The notes below the pieces were generated by a model, which saw nothing but the letters and a program-made list of their open reading frames with translations, was not told where the DNA came from and ran no database searches. A program made the position numbers and the translations under genes. A DNA stretch of 64,000 nucleotides, taken from the NCBI GenBank assembly GCA_016868305.1, contig VGHK01000003.1, positions 18,858 to 82,857 on the forward strand, read 5' to 3'. This stretch comes from Betaproteobacteria bacterium (GTDB lineage: Bacteria > Pseudomonadota > Gammaproteobacteria > Burkholderiales > Burkholderiaceae_A). This document shows, piece after piece, positions 46,769 through 55,124 of this stretch. Each line of letters begins with the position of its first letter. Position 1 is the first letter of the stretch.

Positions 46769-48871
46769 CTAGTTGATATTGACCATGCCGCCCTTGATGG
46801 CAAGGGTGGCGCCCCCATCGATCTGACCCTGGGTTGCCGCCTTGGCCGTTAATGCGGTGCCGGCTTGGATCTCAAAGTCGGTTCCCGATTTGGCGCTCAC
46901 CGCAGTCCCGGCTTGGATCTCAAAGTCGGTTCCTGATTTGGCGCTCACCGCAGTGGCGGCCTTCAGGCTCATGGCATCGGCGGTCTCGGCGCTCAGCGCG
47001 CCGGTAGACTTGAGCTGGAATGCACCTCCGACCTCAATGGTCAGGTCGCCATCGATCTTCAGGGTGTAGTTCTTGGTCACGGTGTGGCTAAAGTCGTCTT
47101 TGTTCTGGTGGGTTTCTGCGCCTTCTACGGAGACAGAACGTTCAGCCTTCACAAAGTGGGTCTCCTTGCCTTTTTCCACGGTGACCGTTCGATCGCCCTT
47201 TTTGAGCAGATGCTCTTCAGAGCCCTCATAGAGGGTGGTCGACAGGCTGTCTTCGATATCGATGGTCATATCTTTCTGGGCATGGAAATAGAGCTCTTCA
47301 TCTCCCTTGGCATCTTCAAACCGAATCTGATTGCCGTGGCATCGCCCTTCTTTTCCCGCCACGAGGCTATCGATCAGGGACCGGGCGCCCGCCTTGACCG
47401 AATCGGTCAGGGCCACCACTGCGGCCTTCTTGAGCGCATCAAAAAGTGAACTGGACTGCTTGACTGACTTTGAGCCAATGACACTCTGGGTCTTTGAGCC
47501 TGGAAGGTCTACAGGCGGTGCCATTGCTGCGTTGTAGACAGAACCTGTGACCACGGGGCGGTCCGGGTCACCGTCAATATACGAGACCAGCACCTCGTGG
47601 CCCACGCGTGGAATAAACAGGGCCCCCCAGCCATTACCGGCCCACGACTGGCTCACCCGAACCCAGCAGGAACTGGTCTCGTCTGCGGGGGCGTACTGGT
47701 CCCAGAAAAAGCGCACACGAATCCGCCCCAGGGAATCGGTCCAGATCGCCTCGCCCTCGGGTCCGACGACCACTGCGGAGTGGCTTCCGGTGACCCGTGG
47801 CCGAGGTGACGTGCGGGCGGGCCGATAGGCCTGGCTCGTGGGCAGGGCGTGAAACTGGTTGCGGTAGCCCTCGGCGCTGAGTTCATGCACCACGCGGCAG
47901 AGGGTATAGTCCTTGTTGAGGCCTGTCTGGGGGTGTTCTGTGACCGAGACGGTGGAGCCCGGCCAAAGGCCACAATTCACGCTGTCACCAGAGATCTCGG
48001 TTGCGCGGGCCTGGGCCGCCTGCATCGCGCGACGGTTAATATCTGCTGCGCGGCCTGCCGTGTCATGCGGGCCGGGATAGGTGAACCAGCGCCCCTTGCC
48101 CAGTTCTCCGCTGGCCTGCGAATCCAGTGCGGTAAGCGGTGTGGTCATGTTGTAGTCGCCGCTTGCCCAGGTCTTGGTGACCAGCTGCTCGGTCTGTTCC
48201 AGTCGCAGCAGGCTATCGTCATACTCCACCTTGGCCTGACGCCCGCGAAAGACCAGTGGCCCCTTGGCGCCGCTAGGCTTATGGGCGCTCAGCCCATCGG
48301 CGAGTACCAGGCGGTGGCTATTGGCTGCATGCTCAAAAAAATACCAGATGCCTTCTTCTTCCATGAGGCGGGTAATAAACGCCAGAGGCGTTTCATCGTA
48401 TTGCACGCAGTAGTCGCGAACCGGGCAGGTCTCGGTGAGACGCTTGTCCACCACCACAGGGTAACGGGACAAATGGGCCTCAATAATCTGCAGGGCCGAC
48501 ATCGACTGAAAGATCCGTCGCTCTTGATCCAGCCCCATCAGCCATAGGCTCGGAACCAGCTCAGCCCGGTAGTAGGCAAAGCTGGCATCAACCCCCACAT
48601 GACTGAAGGATCGGAACACGCCGTTAAAAAAACGTGCCAGCCCGCTGGGCCGTGTCAGGCGAACCGTTGCACTGCTGCCGACCATCTGATGGGGGGAGAT
48701 ATCGACCCGACCGGATTTCATGGCGAGCTGCACCACGAAAGGCTCTGAGAATGCCTCATAGGCGGTGAGCTGCTCAATGAGCAGATCGTTCTCGGCAAGC
48801 ACGCTCGATAACTGGGCTGCAGCGCCTTTTTGGGTAAAGCCCTGCCGGGCGGGCTGAAGCACGGCGCTCAT
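46769..48871 (-). CDS. vgrG: T6SS spike protein VgrG (TssI)
   Basis: VgrG trimers form the spike that carries effectors. The 700-residue protein has the gp27-like base (about 1-370), the gp5 OB-fold with the hallmark WVRVSQSWAGNGWGALFIPRVGHEVLV near 405-431, and the DPDRPVVTGSVYN loop. A DUF2345-like beta-helix needle follows from about 500. The end shows a tandem 16-residue repeat followed by short alternating Ala/Thr/Lys segments. No enzymatic extension is visible, so this appears to be a structural VgrG. The stop is 15 bases from the MORN gene start; the start overlaps the tssH end by 4 bases. Confidence 0.96.
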   Translation of the reverse strand: MSAVLQPARQGFTQKGAAAQLSSVLAENDLLIEQLTAYEAFSEPFVVQLAMKSGRVDISPHQMVGSSATVRLTRPSGLARFFNGVFRSFSHVGVDASFAYYRAELVPSLWLMGLDQERRIFQSMSALQIIEAHLSRYPVVVDKRLTETCPVRDYCVQYDETPLAFITRLMEEEGIWYFFEHAANSHRLVLADGLSAHKPSGAKGPLVFRGRQAKVEYDDSLLRLEQTEQLVTKTWASGDYNMTTPLTALDSQASGELGKGRWFTYPGPHDTAGRAADINRRAMQAAQARATEISGDSVNCGLWPGSTVSVTEHPQTGLNKDYTLCRVVHELSAEGYRNQFHALPTSQAYRPARTSPRPRVTGSHSAVVVGPEGEAIWTDSLGRIRVRFFWDQYAPADETSSCWVRVSQSWAGNGWGALFIPRVGHEVLVSYIDGDPDRPVVTGSVYNAAMAPPVDLPGSKTQSVIGSKSVKQSSSLFDALKKAAVVALTDSVKAGARSLIDSLVAGKEGRCHGNQIRFEDAKGDEELYFHAQKDMTIDIEDSLSTTLYEGSEEHLLKKGDRTVTVEKGKETHFVKAERSVSVEGAETHQNKDDFSHTVTKNYTLKIDGDLTIEVGGAFQLKSTGALSAETADAMSLKAATAVSAKSGTDFEIQAGTAVSAKSGTDFEIQAGTALTAKAATQGQIDGGATLAIKGGMVNIN
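46860..46955 (-). repeat. Tandem 48-bp repeat at the 3' end of vgrG
   Basis: Two copies in frame, at about 46861-46906 and 46909-46954, differ at only one base in the compared part. Each encodes 16 residues (AVSAKSGTDFEIQAGT). The near identity points to a recent duplication that lengthens the beta-helix needle by one repeat. Confidence 0.9.
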
Positions 48872-51192
48872 GGGGTTTGACTGGGCCGCGGCCGGCGTTG
48901 CGTAGTGACTACGGGCTGCCCGTGTTCAAGATGAATCTGCATGTCATGGACCATCTGGTCACTGGCCATGGCATCCAAGAGTTCGGCCGCGACACGGGGC
49001 ATTAGCTGGCGGGCCAGGATCTGCTCAGCAGACCGTGCGCCTGTCTGCTCTGCGCACTGCAGGGCAATCCAGTCGGTCACCGCGTCAGACCAGCCGAGTT
49101 TTGCCTGGTGGGTGTCTTCAAGTCTTTGGGCAAGTAGTCGCAGCTGTCTGCGCACCACTGCATGCACCTCGTCTGGCCCCAAGGGGCGATAGGGCACGAT
49201 CGTCATGCGGCCGAGCAGTGCTGCGGGAAAGCTTTGCATCAGATCCGGCGTGACTGCCGCCAGAAGATCCTCTTGGCTAATCTGGGGATTGGCTCTGCAG
49301 ACTGAAAGAATCTTCTCGTCGCAGACATTGCTGGTGAGCAGTACCAGGCAGTTTCGAAAGTTAATCGGGGTACCTTCTGCGTCTTCGAGAAGGCCTTTAT
49401 CAAAGACCTGGTAGAAAAGTTCCAGCACATCGGGATGGGCCTTTTCGGCTTCATCCAGGAGCAGCAGACCGTAGGGGCGCCGCCGGATTTTCTCGGTCAA
49501 TGCCCCACCAGACCCAAAGCCCACATAGCCTGCCGGCGCCCCCTTGATCCCTGAAATTGAATGCGCCTCCTGAAAGGCCGATAGGTTCAGCGTGATGAGC
49601 TGGTCTCGCCCGCCAAATAGCAGCTCCGCCAGTTGCGCTGCGGTCTCGGTCTTTCCCACGCCACTGGGCCCCACGAGCATCATTACGGCCATGGGCTTTG
49701 CAGGGCTGGTGAGCCCGGCCTGGCTTGCCTGAATCTGCTGGCTGATCTGGGCCAGCGCCTGAGCCTGGCCCACGAGCCCTGCCGCCAGGCGTGCCTGCAG
49801 GCTATTGGCTATCACCCTTCGGGTCTCAAGAAGCCGGCCCAGTGGAATGCCAGTCTGGTCTGAGACCCGTTCGGCAATCAGGTCGGCCGTGACTGAAGGC
49901 AGACCGCGAATCGCCGCCCGGGCACAGGCCCCATCGAGCAGGCTAATGGCCTTATCGGGCAGCTGACGCCCGATCATGAATCGAGATGACAGGGTCACGG
50001 CTGCAGACACGGCCTCGGGGGCCACCACAACCCCATGATGACTCTCAAGCCGTGGTACAAGACCGAGCACCATCTGCTCAGCACGGGCCTGGTCCGGTTC
50101 GGCCACTGAAACAACCTCGAACCGGCGTGTTAAGGCTGGGTCTTTTTCAATATGCCGTTTGTATTCAGCCCAGGTGGTGGCGGCGATTGTCCTGAGTTCG
50201 CCTCGGGCCAGTGCGGGCTTCAGAATGTTGGCGGCATCGCCAAGCCCCTCGGGGCCGCCCGAGCCGATTAACTGGTGGGCCTCGTCAATAAATAAAATGA
50301 TCTGTCCGGCACTTTTCTTCACCTGACTGACCAGCGCCTTTAGCCGAGACTCGAACTCGCCCCGTACGCTCGCGCCGGCCTGCATTAGTGCCAGATCAAG
50401 CATCCAGATTCGTACGCCAGCCAGGGCCTCTGGAACATCCCCCTCGGCAACCTTGCGGGCAAAGCCCTCAACTACCGCGGTCTTGCCCACCCCCGCCTCG
50501 CCGGTCAGGATAGGATTATTCTGTCGGCGACGCATCAGGATTTCAATGAGCTGGGCGATCTCGGTCTCGCGGCCGATGACCGGGTCGATCTGTCCCTGCT
50601 CAGCCAGTCTGGTCAGGTCCTGACAGTAGGCTGAAGTCTCTGAGCCAGGACGGGCTGCAGGTGTCTCGTCGGCGCCAGATGCGCCCTGGTCTGCCGACGG
50701 CCGTTCGGCCAGAGGCTGCTGGCTGTGCGGGGACTGGTCCTGAAGAAGGTCCTTGCGCAGCGCCTCCTCGGAGATCTCAAGAAGACTGGGTGCCGATAGC
50801 GATAAGAGTGCCCGATGTCGGTCGGACCGCAGGCAGGCCAGCAGCAGCGCTGCAGGGGGCACTCGGCTAAAGCCATAGTCGACCGAGCTGATCAGCCAGG
50901 CCTGCTGCAGCAGGCCAACCAGGTGGGCGGAAAGACTTGGGGTTCGCGTGTTGCCGGTCTGGAGTTCCGCCAGGGCAGCATCCAGGTCGTGGGCCACGCG
51001 GTCGGCGTTTAGGCCGGCTGCCTCCAGATGCAGGGTTAAGGGACTGGTGGGGGCATCGACCATTGACCGCAGCAGGTGCTCGGGCTCCACCGTGAAATGC
51101 CCCCGCTGCACGCACAGGCCTGCCGCATGCTCAAGCTGTCGACGGCTTTCGGGGTCAAGCCGCAGAATGAGTTTTTTGGTGTCAGCCATCAC
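48868..51192 (-). CDS. tssH: T6SS ATPase TssH (ClpV), without the middle coiled-coil domain
   Basis: ClpV disassembles contracted sheaths. The 774-residue protein has a Clp N-domain (about 1-150), a first AAA+ module with GEAGVGKT and LFIDEAHQ, and a second with GPSGVGKTE, LLLLDEAEKAH and SNV. The linker region goes straight from DKAISLLDGACARAAIRG to LIAERVSDQTGIPLG, where usual ClpV has about 90 more coiled-coil residues (the M-domain). This explains its short length against the common 850-900. Two Met codons start the frame; the first is at 51192. It lies between tssG and vgrG. Confidence 0.94.
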   Translation of the reverse strand: MMADTKKLILRLDPESRRQLEHAAGLCVQRGHFTVEPEHLLRSMVDAPTSPLTLHLEAAGLNADRVAHDLDAALAELQTGNTRTPSLSAHLVGLLQQAWLISSVDYGFSRVPPAALLLACLRSDRHRALLSLSAPSLLEISEEALRKDLLQDQSPHSQQPLAERPSADQGASGADETPAARPGSETSAYCQDLTRLAEQGQIDPVIGRETEIAQLIEILMRRRQNNPILTGEAGVGKTAVVEGFARKVAEGDVPEALAGVRIWMLDLALMQAGASVRGEFESRLKALVSQVKKSAGQIILFIDEAHQLIGSGGPEGLGDAANILKPALARGELRTIAATTWAEYKRHIEKDPALTRRFEVVSVAEPDQARAEQMVLGLVPRLESHHGVVVAPEAVSAAVTLSSRFMIGRQLPDKAISLLDGACARAAIRGLPSVTADLIAERVSDQTGIPLGRLLETRRVIANSLQARLAAGLVGQAQALAQISQQIQASQAGLTSPAKPMAVMMLVGPSGVGKTETAAQLAELLFGGRDQLITLNLSAFQEAHSISGIKGAPAGYVGFGSGGALTEKIRRRPYGLLLLDEAEKAHPDVLELFYQVFDKGLLEDAEGTPINFRNCLVLLTSNVCDEKILSVCRANPQISQEDLLAAVTPDLMQSFPAALLGRMTIVPYRPLGPDEVHAVVRRQLRLLAQRLEDTHQAKLGWSDAVTDWIALQCAEQTGARSAEQILARQLMPRVAAELLDAMASDQMVHDMQIHLEHGQPVVTTQRRPRPSQTP

Positions 51193-51195
51193 CGC

Positions 51196-52257
51196 CTAGC
51201 CTAGCGCAAGCGTTAGTTGTAGGGGAGAGGGCTTTGCCTTGGGCTCCTGACCCGTCCAAAGCCAGGCGGTCTGACCGAGCCTCAGCCCTGCGGCTTGCGA
51301 CAATTTTGATGCAGGCAGGCTCTGGGCCTGAGGCCTAAGCTTTAGGCAGGCCTGCATGGGGCGAGCGAGGTAATGTCTGAGGCAGCCAGACAACAACTCG
51401 GCATTTGGCTGTCCTGGCAGCAAGGTTTCGAGAAGGGAATAGGGAAGGTCTGGCAGACGAAGCTCCAGCCCCGCCTCAGGTGTCCAGTAGTGTCGTCCCA
51501 GAACCGCTGTCTGTCCGAGTTTCATGGGGGTGAGCGCGGTATCTATTGCCCGTGGCGTTTGCCCTTTTTCAGATTGAGTCGGGGCGCTGCGGCTGAGCGC
51601 GCAGTGGTAGTTTGGGGGCAGTGGCCTCCAGCCGCCGGTCAAGGATCGAATCCGAAACGGAAGCCCAAGTCGGTCGTTCAAAAACTGGGTCAGCCCTTGC
51701 ACCGATCGCGGAATTCCGCCAAGCAGCGCGGCATGGCGCCCCCAGGCCACGGGCAATCCTTCTACCCGTGCCGAGGGAAGATTGGCCAGGTGGCTGGTCA
51801 GGCGGCCAATGGCCGGCTGGCCGGGGACCGACCAGCCGAGGCTTGGTCGGGAACGCTTGCGAATCAGATAGAAGAGCCTGAGAAGTCGATGGTGGAAGAT
51901 GTCTAAGAAGTCTCGGGTGGCAAAGTCTTTCTGGCTGTTACGGGCCAGAATCATCTCGGCGAAGGGGCTTGGAAGTGGCCCGGAGTTTCCCGCCAGAGAC
52001 ATGGCGGCGGTCACCAGCCCATAGGCCTCTCCCGAGGGCAGGGCAGTCTGTATCCGAACGATATCGCTGGGCACGAAGCCCAGCGCCGTATGGCCCAATA
52101 GCCTGAGCCCAGGCGGCTTAGCAACGGCAGGAGTGGCATCGTCACGGGGGTCAAGCGGTGCGTTTCCCAGCAGTGCTGCCTGTCGGTCAAGCAGGGCAAT
52201 AGCGGTGAGCAGTTCGTAGCGCTCGGGTCCATCGAGCAGACGATCAAGCGCGGCCAT
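51196..52257 (-). CDS. tssG: T6SS baseplate protein TssG
   Basis: TssG forms the baseplate wedge with TssF and TssE. The 353-residue protein has GLRLLGHTALGFVPSDIVRI near 50, AMSLAGNSGPLPSPFAEMIL near 85 and FLDIFHHRLLRLFYLIRKR near 118, all matching TssG family segments. It lies between tssF (2 bases upstream) and tssH (3 bases downstream), so translation is probably coupled. Confidence 0.93.
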   Translation of the reverse strand: MAALDRLLDGPERYELLTAIALLDRQAALLGNAPLDPRDDATPAVAKPPGLRLLGHTALGFVPSDIVRIQTALPSGEAYGLVTAAMSLAGNSGPLPSPFAEMILARNSQKDFATRDFLDIFHHRLLRLFYLIRKRSRPSLGWSVPGQPAIGRLTSHLANLPSARVEGLPVAWGRHAALLGGIPRSVQGLTQFLNDRLGLPFRIRSLTGGWRPLPPNYHCALSRSAPTQSEKGQTPRAIDTALTPMKLGQTAVLGRHYWTPEAGLELRLPDLPYSLLETLLPGQPNAELLSGCLRHYLARPMQACLKLRPQAQSLPASKLSQAAGLRLGQTAWLWTGQEPKAKPSPLQLTLALG

Positions 52258-52259
52258 GG

Positions 52260-54020
52260 TTAGATGAGTTCCTGATAGCCGGTCGCCGCAGGCCAGTGCA
52301 TCAGGCAGTCGTCTCCCCGGTAGACACTGGTCTGGGTAATGCTATTGAGGGTTGTGTAGAGTGAAAAGAACCGCGAGAGCACCCCAGAGAAGACCACCCA
52401 AGAGCTGGCGGTAAAGGCCTTGGGGTCGATGTCGAGGCGAATCTGTGTGCCGCTTACAAACGAAGGCCAGGCCGTCTTGGCCAGTCGATGGGCGGTGGGC
52501 TGGGTCCGTACGCCCAGCAGCGCAGCGATCTGTTGGGTGTCTCTGCGCGCGGAGCTGCAGAAAAAATAGAGCAGCTCTTGCAGTCGTTGGCGGGCCTCGG
52601 GTCCGCTCACAAGGCTGCCATGATTCAGGGTCAGGAGTCGGGTCAGCCGCCAGGCCGCATCGCCATCAATGGGGGGGCTTTTTTGCACCGAGGGCTCGAC
52701 CAGTAGGGTCACCCCAAGACCCTGAACACCTGCCTCTACGGTGAGGCTTATGCCGGCAGGGATCTGTTCGGCCAGGCCGCGGTTGGTGCAGAGTGCCTGT
52801 GCAAACACGACGGGCGCAGCGGGCAGCTGGGGCTGCTTGGCCTGATTGACGAATCCGATGAAGACATCGGTGCCGGTTAACCCCGGCCGCAGCGAATGGT
52901 CGCGACGTGCCACCCAGAACAGGTTGTCTGTGCTGCCATTGTCATCGCTCATGGCGCCAAAGGGCGCAATTCGTATCACCTGATCAGACTCCGGCGGCGT
53001 CAGGGTCACGCGACTGATGCTGTGAATCTCAGTGGCCGCCTCTTGGTCTCGGTCGGCTACCAACAACTGCTCGTGGGACTGGCCATCGATGACCAGAGGT
53101 TCTGTGGTGCGTGGAAACAGATTGACAATCGGCACACAGCCTAGCTGGAAGGTGGAGACATCGAGACCGGTCATCTTTTCGGCGGCAGGGCCGAGGTCAA
53201 ACCGAATGTGCAGCTGATCCCCGCGCAGCGCGAGACTGTCGATGCCGCTGAGCTTGAGAAACTGAAACTTCTGCGGAAAACAGAAATACTCCTGCAGCAG
53301 AAGATATCCTGGATGGCTGCCTGCAGGGATTGGCAAGGCGGTCTCGGTCTCGTCAAGCCCCATCAGCTTTAAGCAGCCTGCAGGAAGGGCACGCAGCCGA
53401 GCGGGGTCGTTGCCCGCCAGGACAGTCACCTGACCGGCAATCAGCAGGTCTAAGAGCCTGCTGACCAGCCCGCCTGGGCCCTGAATAAAAAATTCCAGAT
53501 CCGACAGGGGCAGGTTATTCAACTGAGCCCCAGCCATGCACTGCAGAACCAGGCTGAACTGCCCCGGCTCTTCTCTTTGTAGGGCGACGACCGATAGGGG
53601 CATCACCGTTACCGGCCATGCTGTGCGAAACCGAAGCTGCGCGCCCTGGTCGGCGCGCACCGAGAGCCCTGTATGCCTGGGAATCAGAATTCCCGTGGCC
53701 GCGCCTGGGGCCCGCTCGGTCCAGTCGAAACGGGCAATGCTCATGGAGGGCACCGGCTGCATCAGCGCCGGACACAGGTTTTCAATGAGCCCTTGGGCCA
53801 CTCTTGGAAACTCGCGGTCAAGGTCACGTTGCAGACGGGCCGTGAGAAAGGCAAAAGACTCGATCAGCCGCTCGGTGTGGGGATCCTTCGATTCCTGTCG
53901 ACCCAGGTCAAGCTCTGCGGCAACCTTAGGGTGCCGACGAGAAAACTCCGTTCCCAGGCTTCTCAGGGCCTCGAGTTCCTGCAGGTAATAGGCTTGAAGG
54001 TCTGCGGCATCAGGGCTCAT
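52260..54020 (-). CDS. tssF: T6SS baseplate protein TssF
   Basis: TssF is the largest baseplate wedge protein. The 586-residue protein begins with LQAYYLQELEALRSLGTEFSRRHPKVAAEL, the TssF signature, followed by SFAFLTARLQRDLDREFPRVAQGLIENLCP. Later segments such as GTDVFIGFVNQ also fit. The start overlaps the tssE stop by 4 bases. Length is within the family's usual range of about 580-620. Confidence 0.95.
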   Translation of the reverse strand: MSPDAADLQAYYLQELEALRSLGTEFSRRHPKVAAELDLGRQESKDPHTERLIESFAFLTARLQRDLDREFPRVAQGLIENLCPALMQPVPSMSIARFDWTERAPGAATGILIPRHTGLSVRADQGAQLRFRTAWPVTVMPLSVVALQREEPGQFSLVLQCMAGAQLNNLPLSDLEFFIQGPGGLVSRLLDLLIAGQVTVLAGNDPARLRALPAGCLKLMGLDETETALPIPAGSHPGYLLLQEYFCFPQKFQFLKLSGIDSLALRGDQLHIRFDLGPAAEKMTGLDVSTFQLGCVPIVNLFPRTTEPLVIDGQSHEQLLVADRDQEAATEIHSISRVTLTPPESDQVIRIAPFGAMSDDNGSTDNLFWVARRDHSLRPGLTGTDVFIGFVNQAKQPQLPAAPVVFAQALCTNRGLAEQIPAGISLTVEAGVQGLGVTLLVEPSVQKSPPIDGDAAWRLTRLLTLNHGSLVSGPEARQRLQELLYFFCSSARRDTQQIAALLGVRTQPTAHRLAKTAWPSFVSGTQIRLDIDPKAFTASSWVVFSGVLSRFFSLYTTLNSITQTSVYRGDDCLMHWPAATGYQELI

Positions 54021-54448
54021 GGCTGGTCCACGGAAAAGCTGATGCGGTGACTGACCTGGCCAAGCTTCAGGGCTGCCTGCAGGCTGAAGCGACAGATTCC
54101 CTGACCGGCCTGGGCAGGGGCTAGGTCGATCTGAACCTCACTCAGACGAGGCTCAAACCACTCGATAGCCTTTAACAAACACCTTGAGATGATCCTCCTG
54201 TCTTGTTCATTTTCGGAAGACAGGCTTGTGAAATCGGGTACGCCCCAGTCCACGACGGTGAGTGGCTGGCTGAGAAAGTTATCAATCGATAACCGGGATC
54301 GGGTATTGACGAGGACCGCCACCTCGGCCTGCACCGAGGCCTGTACCTGATTGACCGTGTTGAATTCAAGCCCGAATCGAACGGAATCTCCGCCTGCTGC
54401 CAGCCGATCAAATAAAGGGGTGTGACCGCCGAAAGAGACTGCTGCCAA
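54017..54448 (-). CDS. tssE: T6SS baseplate protein TssE (gp25-like)
   Basis: TssE is the gp25-like wedge protein. The 143-residue product has TRSRLSIDNFLSQPLTVVDWGVPDFTSL in the first half, then a gp25-type fold with a WFEPRLSEVQIDL segment and a beta-strand end. The family EPRL motif is present at WFEPRL. It overlaps tssF by 4 bases and follows hcp after a 72-base gap. Confidence 0.92.
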   Translation of the reverse strand: MAAVSFGGHTPLFDRLAAGGDSVRFGLEFNTVNQVQASVQAEVAVLVNTRSRLSIDNFLSQPLTVVDWGVPDFTSLSSENEQDRRIISRCLLKAIEWFEPRLSEVQIDLAPAQAGQGICRFSLQAALKLGQVSHRISFSVDQP

Positions 54449-54520
54449 TCGGAATCTCCTTAATCCGAAAAACGCTCGGCCGAGGATCCGGCGAGGGAGA
54501 AATGCGCTTAAACATACGCA

Positions 54521-55048
54521 TTAGGGCAGAATATTTTTCGCCATATCCCAGGCAAAGCCGTCATTCCCCCCACTGACCAGGTCATTTTCTTTCTGCTGGT
54601 AGTCAAGCGAGATCTTCGTGAAATTAAGCTTAAAAAGGTCCATGGGTTCACCACGCGCATCCGCAGAGGTGGTAATGCTGGCAACAATCACCTGCTCCAT
54701 GACCCAGGTCATGCGTGGATTAATGGCGCCTGCAATGGTGCGGCCGATGGTGAGGGTGGCCTTGCCAAAGACCTTGGCCTCGGCACAGGCTGAGTAAAGC
54801 CCCGGGGTTGCAACATCTGACATTTTGCGAATGGTCATGTCGCTGATAACCACCCGGCCCGCGACCCGGTCGAGGTTGGCCACATCGATCTGCAGCGGCA
54901 GCGTGGCTTCGATATCCCAGGTGCGAATAATCATGCCCTTGTCGCCCGCCCCACTGATGAGGGATTGTCCTGCGACGTCTTCTAGCACCAAGACATAGAC
55001 GTCTCCACGGGCTAGTTTGGGGTCTACGGTCAGTTCAGGTTGGCTCAT
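54521..55048 (-). CDS. hcp: T6SS tube protein Hcp (TssD)
   Basis: Hcp hexamers stack to form the inner tube. The 175-residue protein has no signal peptide and has family segments such as GMIIRTWDIEATLPLQ, MTWVMEQVIVASITTSADARGEP and MDLFKLNFTKISLDYQ near the end. It is the only Hcp gene seen here. It lies between tssC and tssE with gaps of 76 and 72 bases, longer than elsewhere in the operon. These could hold extra promoters or processing sites, though I see no clear element. Confidence 0.92.
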   Translation of the reverse strand: MSQPELTVDPKLARGDVYVLVLEDVAGQSLISGAGDKGMIIRTWDIEATLPLQIDVANLDRVAGRVVISDMTIRKMSDVATPGLYSACAEAKVFGKATLTIGRTIAGAINPRMTWVMEQVIVASITTSADARGEPMDLFKLNFTKISLDYQQKENDLVSGGNDGFAWDMAKNILP

Positions 55049-55124
55049 CTGAGTTACTCCAGGTTACAAGTCCATTGCGACGATTAAGAGGTTGGGTAAT
55101 TGCAGTATGGCTAGGGCATCAGCA

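Noticed and set aside
47849..48547. 232-codon plus-strand frame inside vgrG
   Set aside because: It is antisense to the conserved VgrG base and lacks a start context.
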